Origin: Lunularia cruciata
Lineage: Eukaryota; Streptophyta; Marchantiopsida; Lunulariales; Lunulariaceae
Direction of reading: 5' to 3'
Length of the DNA: 64,000 nucleotides
Assembly: GCA_948567375.1 (NCBI GenBank)
Contig: OX419760.1
Coordinates: 28,272,001-28,336,000, forward strand
The notes under the pieces were generated by a model that was not told the DNA's origin, made no database searches, and saw only the letters and a list, made by a program, of their open reading frames with translations. The stretch's first letter is position 1. Every line of letters begins with the position of its first letter. Made by a program: the position numbers and the translations under genes. Shown here one piece after another: positions 57,241 through 64,000 of this stretch.

Positions 57241-57689
57241 TTAGGTGTCTTACTCAGAGGTGCCAGACAACCTAATCGGAAATTCTTACCCTGGTGTTGT
57301 ACTTGAATTTAGCGTCGGGTCCAATCGAATTGAACCCTCTTATGACATTCAAGCCAAGGTAGACCCAGAATGATATCATAGTGTAGAGGTGCCACTACAA
57401 ATCTCATACACTCCAAATACTCCTTCCCAATCTTGAAGGTAACAGGATGCAAGGTGCGGAATGCAAAACCCTTTCTACCATCCGCCATTATCAAACTACT
57501 TCCAATCACTGGCTTGATAGGAATACCCAATTCCTTTGCTACTTGCATAGACATGCAATTCTTTGAATTTCCAGAATTAACCAAAATTCTACAACCCCAA
57601 TTAGATATCATACCTTGCAAGTGAAGCAGACTTGCATAGGTCAAGCCCTCAATCCCATTGGAACTAATCAAGCTCCTAATAGGCGGCTC

Positions 57690-58444
57690 AAAATCTCCTA
57701 CTGAGATTCCTCGTTTCCCTGATCATTCCACTCCACAACCTCCACTTAGGCAACTTGTCAAGGTTGTCCATTCTTGAGTGGACATTCAGCAATGCAATGC
57801 CCCAACTGGCGACAATAAAAATAGCCTCCATTTTGTTGTAATCTTTCTCTAGCTGTTGTGCCAAGTGGTCTTTGTTGGATAACATCAATCTCCATTGGTA
57901 TTGGTTCTTCCACTTGTGGTACTGGTAGGCTTTGTGTAGGTCGAGGTCGAGACCAAGTTGTTGCAACCAAGGAATCAAAACGCTCAGCCAATTGCATGGC
58001 TTCTTCTACGTTCTGTGGCTCCCGCATGGTCACCTCCAATTTGGTTCATGATTTCAATCCTCGCACAAATCGATCTAGAACTTCACCTTCTTGGATATCT
58101 GGAATTTGCATGATGATGTTTTGAAATTGTGTGATGTAGCTTCTTACTGAGCCAATCTGCCTCAACTCCGCCAATTTATCTCGTGCGGCTCGAGTGGCAT
58201 TTATAGTTTGAAATCGACCAAGTATTGCATCCTTGAATTCTGCCCATGTCAAAATCGGTGTAACAATTTGTTGTTCAACTCTTTCTACTCGGAATCGCCA
58301 CCAAAGTTTTGCCACGCCATCTAATTGGCTAGAAGCCAAGAGAATTTGTTTCCGCTCGTCTTGAAGATTGGTGGCTTCAAAGTAACATTTGCAGTCAAAC
58401 ACAAAATTCTCCACTATGCTCGGAAGATTCTTGCCTTCAAACAT
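57690..58444 (-). pseudogene. Gag of element C
   Basis: Minus strand. Capsid-like region QLDGVAKLWWRFRVERVEQQ, TWAEFKDAILGRF, LAELRQIGSVRSYITQFQNI. A TGA at 58046 sits where Arg is expected. In the same frame follow EVTMREPQNVEEAMQLAERF and a zinc knuckle at 57782-57823 whose first Cys is Tyr (Y..C....H....C). Gag frame differs from pol, so pol would have needed frameshifting or the frame was lost by an indel. The translation start is unclear; sequence upstream of 58444 also looks gag-like. Confidence 0.88.
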
Positions 58445-58855
58445 CTTGGGTTTTGGAAATCAAATGCAATCTTCTCCATCTCAAACTGGCGCTTTGTCTA
58501 TCTGTTCTCGTTGTTGCTGGTCTCGTTCATCCAACAATCGAGTAAGATGCTTGATTTGTTGTTGCATTGCAAGGATAGCATCCGGTATTGCCGCCATTGC
58601 TACTACTCTATTCTACTACTCTCAATTTATCTAATTGATTAACACATAGATACAACACATCCACCGTTCTCCATAAGTTACAACTGGAAGTATCAAGGGT
58701 TCCTCTAACACGATGATCATACGTAGAAAATCTTGCCCAAAGCGCAAGGTGATGAATTGTGTGAAACGATGCTTTGGTAATATTTGGACATGAAAGTCCA
58801 AATGGTTTGGCGGAAGTGGATTTGGTGGTCCATAAATTCCATCCATCCCATTCCT

Positions 58856-58867
58856 GCTCTGATACCA
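58856..58867 (-). promoter_or_regulatory. Primer-binding site of element C
   Basis: Minus strand TGGTATCAGAGC, one base from the 5' LTR, a perfect match to the initiator-Met tRNA primer site. Confidence 0.95.
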
Positions 58868-58868
58868 A

Positions 58869-59281
58869 TGTAAAAGACCGAAACCGAGGAGAGAAATAGG
58901 AGAATGGAAACTCACATTGGGACACTTGAATGAGGGAAAACTCCAAATGCCTAGCATGAGCTTTGGCCTTGGTATTTATAGGTAGCATACAAGACTCTTG
59001 AAGCTTCTCAAGAAGCTTCCTTGAGCCGCTTTCTTGGAGTGCAAGCCAAGTTAACTAGGAAGCTTCTCAAGAAGCTTCCTTCTAGAAGCCACCTTCTTGG
59101 CGTGCAAGCTAAGCTAGTTAGAAGCTTCTAGAAGCTTCCTTCTAGAAGCTACCTGCTTAGGGCGCAAGTTAACTAGTTGGGAAGCTTCCCAAGAAGCTTC
59201 TTAGATGTTTCTAGGCTATTTTGTCTTATTCTCTACTTTGTAAGCCCGACTAACTTTGTCTCTAAACTCCATATTGTTACA
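58869..59281 (-). repeat. Right (5') LTR of element C, promoter with heat-shock elements
   Basis: The transcribing LTR. TATA box TATAAAT at 58974-58980 (minus strand). Upstream of it lie GAA/TTC arrays at about 59000-59019, 59060-59087, 59121-59147 (with the perfect four-unit 59121-59138) and 59180-59205. The three-unit element present in the left LTR has been lost by a 10-bp deletion near 59212. Confidence 0.93.
59121..59138 (-). promoter_or_regulatory. Perfect four-unit heat-shock element in the 5' LTR of C
   Basis: GAAgcTTCtaGAAgcTTC: four alternating units at 5-bp phase, the consensus bound by heat-shock factor trimers. About 140 bp upstream of the LTR TATA box. Identical at 53898-53915. 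Confidence 0.8.
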
Positions 59282-59286
59282 ATGTC
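59282..59286. repeat. TSD of element C, right copy (atgtc)
   Basis: Identical to 53641-53645. Confidence 0.95.
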
Positions 59287-59299
59287 AACATATGTTACA

Positions 59300-60075
59300 T
59301 TCTCTCTTAGTTGACTTGTCCATTCCTCAAGCCACTAGAGCACATCATTGCTCTTGCTCCGGCAAGGATGCAAGCTCTTGGATCCTAAGTTGATTGTGTA
59401 TTAGGGCATTTAGACTTACAATAGTCACCTTTTCTACAATGATGAGCTTCTGCCTAGGTTTGGTCCACCTTTGAGCATCTTTGTTATTGACTTGTGAGTG
59501 TGGTTCTACACTAGGTGCAACAACGGTCCATATGACATGGTGTCTTTTTGGAAGACAAAGGATAGCTACCCATGATGCAATCAATGATATAGTGTTTGCT
59601 ATGGCACGAGAGAGTGTATATTTTGCTTGGAGGAGCATTCATATACTTTGCAGATGTGTTAGAGCAAACTTATACATGGTCCAAGATGATCAAGTGCTAG
59701 TGGAGGATGTTGTGGTTCCAAACCCTACATGCGATGTAGTTTTGGAGGGAGTGATGTATCATCCTCCTAGATGGGCGGTGAGCGGAGCAACAACACGCAA
59801 GGTCTCAAAGTATAGGGATATGTAGCAAGGTCACCTCTTTATTTCTCTAGCCTTGGAGTTATATGGAGCAATGGACACAAATTGGACACATTTGTCAAGG
59901 AGTGTGTGAGAGCTTATCATATTAGACACTAGGTGTACCACTCTCACTCTCATACTTTGTAGCATACTTTTGACAACATGTGTCAATTGCTCTACTAAAA
60001 GCATTGACTGATGCAATGTATAGGAGAGCAATCACTCTAGGTGATGTTTCCTCACAGTACTCATGTAGTTTGTAC
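59300..60075 (+). pseudogene. D2 C-terminal endonuclease-like region
   Basis: The open stretch 59481-59825 has HDAINDIVFAMARES, LVEDVVVPNPT, PPRWAVSG and KVSKYRD, matching D1 at 39460-39720; ALELYGAMD follows. Shared spacing in D1 and D2 shows a real domain. Its assignment as restriction-like endonuclease is inference. Confidence 0.5.
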
Positions 60076-60818
60076 ATGTTACGACTTGCATAGCTTAGTT
60101 AGGTGCAATAGGGCAGAATTCTCATATCGACACTATTGGGGCATGGCCCCATTTTACCTCTAATTGTCTCTCCCTTGTATGGCTTGATGGGTCTTCCCAT
60201 ACTTCATATGTGCTATGTGGTCGCCTTTTTCTCCCACCAAGGGTATTTTAGCTATTAAAAATTAGTGGATGTATCTTTGGAATTCCTCAAATTGTGAAGT
60301 GTAGTTGTGTAAATTTCTCTAGATGATTTTATAAGTATGTTTTAAAATAATACATGTTTTTATTAATGTGTAATAAAAAATAATTATTACTTAGAAAAGA
60401 TAATGTCAAGTTAATCTCATTACAAATATAGATTAATCTACTGATAATTGATTTAATAAAGAAGATTGTTAAATCTTCTTTTACCTTTCTATTTTACTAA
60501 AACAATCCATCTTAATAAATATTCTCCAAATCACCGGTATAAAGACGAATCACACGGAGTCTTTGTGACTTCCGCAGTGGTGGGTGAGATGTTTTAGTAA
60601 AATGAATAAATTCGATTTAATAATTTTCACAATAAAAATATCCATAGATGATGTGGAATAGATAATTAAATTATTTTTTATATATAAAGTACGGTCAACA
60701 ACGAGTGATAGATATACCAGGAACTCGTAGCACCTGCAGTGCAGCTCAAGCATTGGCCTGATCTGCGTTTCACGTTTCTGCATCAGCAGACCAACTACCG
60801 TAACTCCGAGCTCAACCT

Positions 60819-60838
60819 GGGGGGGGGGGGGGGGGGGG
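60819..60838. repeat. G20 homopolymer
   Basis: Twenty consecutive G; possible quadruplex or assembly-sensitive tract. Confidence 0.95.
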
Positions 60839-62854
60839 AAGAATGGTGCACGACACATTGCGTGATTGATGGCAGAATGATTTGTCACATATAGACAGTC
60901 AGTACCAATGAGTCAGGTAAATTTTGAATGTTACAACTATTTCGATGTCCGAGGAAACCAGGAGGCAGGCAGACCAGAAAGAAAGGGTGAGAAGTTGGGT
61001 CAGATGAGTTGCTTGATATAGAGGAAGACACATCACTGGGGTCATGGATTGATGAACGAGAGATTGGTGACAATCATGTCGTGGGTTATGTCTTCTATTA
61101 TCAAGGTCTCGACAGTAGTTATGTGTTGGACGGAGCGTACCTTAGTCTGCATCCGACGCGTATTGCCACTTGACTGTACTGTACGGTGGTGACATTGGAG
61201 GGGGACATTTAAGGCAAGTACTATGTGGGACGCAGAATGTCCAAATCTTCAGAATCTTGTAGATATAAAAACATGACTCAAAATCGTTGTCGTCTTCATG
61301 CGAAGAGCTGTAGTTGAGACTTTAGGAATAAAATATTGCGTTTAATGGAGAAAACTCGATAAGAAGCTGACAAGCTATGAGAGCACTCGATAACTGGGTG
61401 GACCACCAGTGTGGTTTCGTTCGAAGGTGGCATGGAAGGTTTTGATATTTGGGATAGGCAGGCTAAGGTAGAGGCAACTCCTGGGATTGAGTTTTGAGAG
61501 CATCCAAGATTATTATCGATGACGCAAGCAAGACTTGACAACGCATGCTGTGAAGTTCCGTCGCATGTTGTGTCGTGTTTCTCTCCAAGCCATTAGAACG
61601 ACCTTTAGAATCGCCCTGGTCCGAGTTAGAGGGTTGACGGATGGCGATTCACTGCAGCAGTTGATCGAGCAATTGGTATACTAAATTTCTGGTCTTGCAT
61701 GGGGACCTGGCGACGACCGGAGACCACCAGCTAAAGACTTCAGACTTAGAGGACTTCGAATTCGCCACTAACTAGTCAAGAAACAAAACTAAACAAGAAT
61801 CTCCTTTTATAGTAACATTCGATTTGAGGTCCTCAATATCTAACGTTCGTATATGCTAGTTTAGCATGTCGGGAGCCTTGCAGTGTTTCAAAGTGCAGTG
61901 GGACATCAAATAGATGTATAAATTCGCGTTTCCAATGTCCGTAAGTCAAATCAGAAGGGCCTCCGTGTTCAATACCACTCAATGAGTAGAAGACACCTTT
62001 CTGAACTTACGCTTCTGTACGCCTTCTTCCAAAGCTTTTTCATGTGCAGCTGGTTGGTTCGTCTGTCGCAGGGTCCGTGTGTTCATTGCATGCTCTGGTT
62101 TTCTCTCGTCTTCTATTCTTCCGTCCCGTTTTAGCACTTGTCTGACAATCGGGTTGACCCCTCCAAACATCAAACAAACATGTTTGATAGCGACTCATAG
62201 AATGTAAGCAAAAGCAACGATAGTATAAGTGCTTAAAATGCTAGCTTATCTTCAAGGAAAGTTCGCAATCCTGGAAAGTAGGTGTGCCTGAGCAGAGTTA
62301 AACCTTAGTCCTGGCTGGGTATAGAAGGGCTTGCGACAGAATCAGGAGTGCCTCGAAACTAGACAACGTGATAGAATTCACCAGAGCGAGCTTATTTCCC
62401 GTCACCTCCGAGATTTTATGGGGTTGGACAACGCTAACTGCCCATCCAGAGACAAGGGCAAGGGTGGAACCGGAATCGTAGTTCCACTAACATTTTGCCC
62501 ATGTGAGTTCGCTGCCCTTGGTGGTAACTGATAGGCGGGCCTTCTCGGTGATCATATCCATCAAGATTACGAGACAATAAAGGTGACTCGTGATGAATTA
62601 CGCCAAGTAAGAATTCAATCAGTATGCACCATGAGAAGAACATATATACAATTCAATATCGGGAGAAGATTTGGTAAAATCTGGGTATGTAGAAAGGGTA
62701 GTTCGTTCAAGACATTTAAGCCTGAACTCCACACTACCACTTTCAGCGGGGGCATCCATGGACCCACATACAGCCGACTCACGTTTTGCAGGAACACCAG
62801 GCCTTCACACTTTCGAGGTGACTTCTAGATATTGGGTATTCGTCTCGTTCTGCT

Positions 62855-62985
62855 TGCGAAGTAAACGTTGCAGACCTTCCAACTCCTTGGACACTGGTTA
62901 CACTTCCTTTTCTTATGGCAAATAAATGTTGCAAACCTTTCAAGGCCTTGGAAAATGGTTACATCTCCTTGCTCATGCCAAAGAA
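62855..62985. repeat. Two diverged tandem units, about 62 bp
   Basis: 'acgttgcagaccttccaac...tggttacacttcc' is repeated as 'atgttgcaaacctttcaag...tggttacatctcc'. On the minus strand they code similar peptides (PFSKALKGLQHLF / PVSKELEGLQRLL). Confidence 0.75.
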
Positions 62986-64000
62986 AGAATCCTTTATGCA
63001 GTGGCCAGCATCTTTGCTTGCCGTAGTGTATATCAACCTCATAGTACTGCAGTCTCTCATGTCAGTGGTTAACCAGTGTATAATCCAGATACAATGTAGA
63101 TGCCTTGGAGCCGACGGGAACATAGGGGTAGAATGCAGACAGAATAGATTGGGTGGGTAAGAGTCATGACCGACGTTTTCTCGTGTCAATTAGATGCTTC
63201 CCTCGTAGAACCCAAGCAGACGATTACACCAGTCCTTTCGTAATCACTTATAGCTCTTAAAAACACGATTGTTATATTAGATCAAGAGATTTCAGGACAA
63301 ATCACCAGTCCATTATGGTGGATGCGTGCTATCAAACATGCGAGGTCTAGATACACATCACACGAGTGGATTATACGAAATTGTATCCGACAAGATTTGT
63401 CACCTGTGTCCGCGTTCTAGGATCTTACCGTTCAGTTTGTACGTATCCGTTCGACAGATGATGCAGAAGACGTCCCCTTACTCGTGTGAGCTCCAAATCA
63501 ACCAAATGTACCTTAATTACGAGTTTAAATGAGTAACAAACACGGTGCCATCTGCACCATCTATGGGTCTGAATCGTTCACGGAAGCAATAGGGCATTTC
63601 GTGGCACATTTACACTCAGCCCAGAACAGTTAAAACATGGAATCGTGGTGAACAACTCCTCTCAAGCCCGTAGTTCATATTGGGAAGGGGCAACAATCAA
63701 TTTTCGTGAGAAGTGGGGAGCAGACAGTTTTGAGCTGGTTGACGTTGCACTGCTGGCTGGAAGTATTTATGGAAATACATATATTTATATATAGGTATAC
63801 GATAGTATATTTATATATTTACAAGTATTTATGGAAATATAATTTGGTAAATTTAATCTCTTAAGTGGTTCACCGATGGCTGAATCCTGGCAAGAGGGCT
63901 TTACCGAGTCAAATTAATATAGGAAATGCAAAACACTCGGCTGCAAAAATCAAGCATCTCCAGAGAGAGAGAGCTCCATGTAGAAAGGGATATGACAAAG

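Larger units (their letters stand above)
54075..57671 (-). pseudogene. Pol of element C: protease, RT, RNase H, integrase, chromodomain
   Basis: All in one minus-strand frame. Protease (57309-57671): active site ILVNSGNSKN, where the catalytic Asp is Asn; DIILGLPWL intact. A 60-bp tandem repeat linker follows. [36 protein letters not shown], all catalytic Asp kept. RNase H: CVVDFDASNF, QDKEQLAMVYA, MQTDHKPLL. Integrase: zinc-binding H...H...C...C across the stop at 55275, then SLDLITSLP, LISDRDPCFIGKF and TERANCTLED, so the DDE triad is intact. Stops at 56772 and 55275 sit where CGA (Arg) is expected and look like CpG deamination. It would encode the whole replication machinery; this copy is only weakly decayed. 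Confidence 0.93.
53646..59281 (-). mobile_element. Ty3/gypsy chromovirus, element C, near complete
   Basis: 5.6 kb with LTRs of 423 and 413 bp, TSD atgtc, perfect initiator-Met PBS, gag, one pol frame with protease, RT, RNase H, integrase and chromodomain, and a purine tract. The LTRs differ mainly by one 10-bp deletion and scattered bases, so this is one of the youngest insertions here. Inactivated by stops at 58046, 57309, two near 57010, 56772, 55275, 54669, 54318 and 54135. No frameshift is seen within pol. Confidence 0.95.
51390..60260 (+). mobile_element. Non-LTR-type retroelement D, copy D2, interrupted twice
   Basis: Collinear with D1. The coding parts are 51480-52113 and 52541-53400, and the endonuclease-like part 59282-60070. 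Interrupted by a solo LTR (52114-52540) and element C (53646-59281), both with perfect TSDs. Joining the flanks reproduces the uninterrupted D1 order, which proves the empty sites. The 5' limit is uncertain. Confidence 0.75.
60261..64000. other. Low-copy DNA without recognised gene
   Basis: AT-rich to 60700, then CpG-richer. Minus-strand 62460-62500 reads YDSGSTLALVSG, weakly like a retropepsin active site, but no RT follows. No gene can be called. Confidence 0.35.

Noticed and set aside
1-64000. CRISPR array, rRNA operon or bacterial gene
   Set aside because: No regularly spaced repeats, no rRNA-like sequence and no bacterial gene organisation were seen.

Overview
The window is repeat-dominated nuclear DNA from a plant. 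The evidence is several families of Ty3/gypsy LTR retrotransposons, one of them with a plant-type chromodomain, initiator-Met-tRNA primer sites, a tRNA-derived SINE-like fragment and very few intact reading frames. The species cannot be fixed from sequence alone. I see no intact host gene, no rRNA or tRNA gene and no CRISPR array. The core result is a stack of nested insertions, several proved by 5-bp target-site duplications (TSDs).

Layout. 1-3690: plus-strand fragment of gypsy family A (A3). 3712-6100: decayed repeat E1. 6103-20141: minus-strand A copy (A1), interrupted by gypsy element B (14508-19039, TSD ccttg). 20142-22015: repeat E2. 22440-24420: decayed minus-strand coding region of unknown kind. 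24420-37250: AT-rich and then CpG-richer low-copy DNA with microsatellites and a SINE-like piece. 37260-40118: non-LTR element D1, plus strand. 40119-49393: a second minus-strand A copy (A2) inserted in the D1 tail; it contains a solo LTR of B (48051-48728, TSD aaatc). 49395-50965: D1 tail, unique DNA, a hairpin and a D fragment. 51390-60260: D2, interrupted by a solo LTR of family C (52114-52540, TSD cctag) and by a near-complete C chromovirus (53646-59281, TSD atgtc). 60260-64000: unassigned DNA.

Most interesting system. Family A is not an ordinary gypsy element. In all three copies a cytosine-5 DNA methyltransferase-like domain lies between protease and reverse transcriptase; the Pro-Cys motif, the ENV/ENI motif and the motif VIII and X regions are recognisable in each. 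In the two copies that reach that far, a PHD-type zinc finger of identical spacing follows the integrase. Gag carries two zinc knuckles. The implied order is gag - protease - methyltransferase - RT - RNase H - integrase - PHD, a mobile element with a potential DNA-methylation writer and a chromatin reader. All copies here are broken by stops and frameshifts.

Second system. The LTRs of element C carry clustered, correctly phased heat-shock-element arrays (GAA/TTC units alternating every 5 bp) just upstream of the LTR TATA box. This predicts a heat-inducible gypsy chromovirus. C is otherwise complete (PBS, gag, protease, RT, RNase H, integrase, chromodomain, purine tract) and is disabled by stop codons, at least three of which look like CGA to TGA changes.
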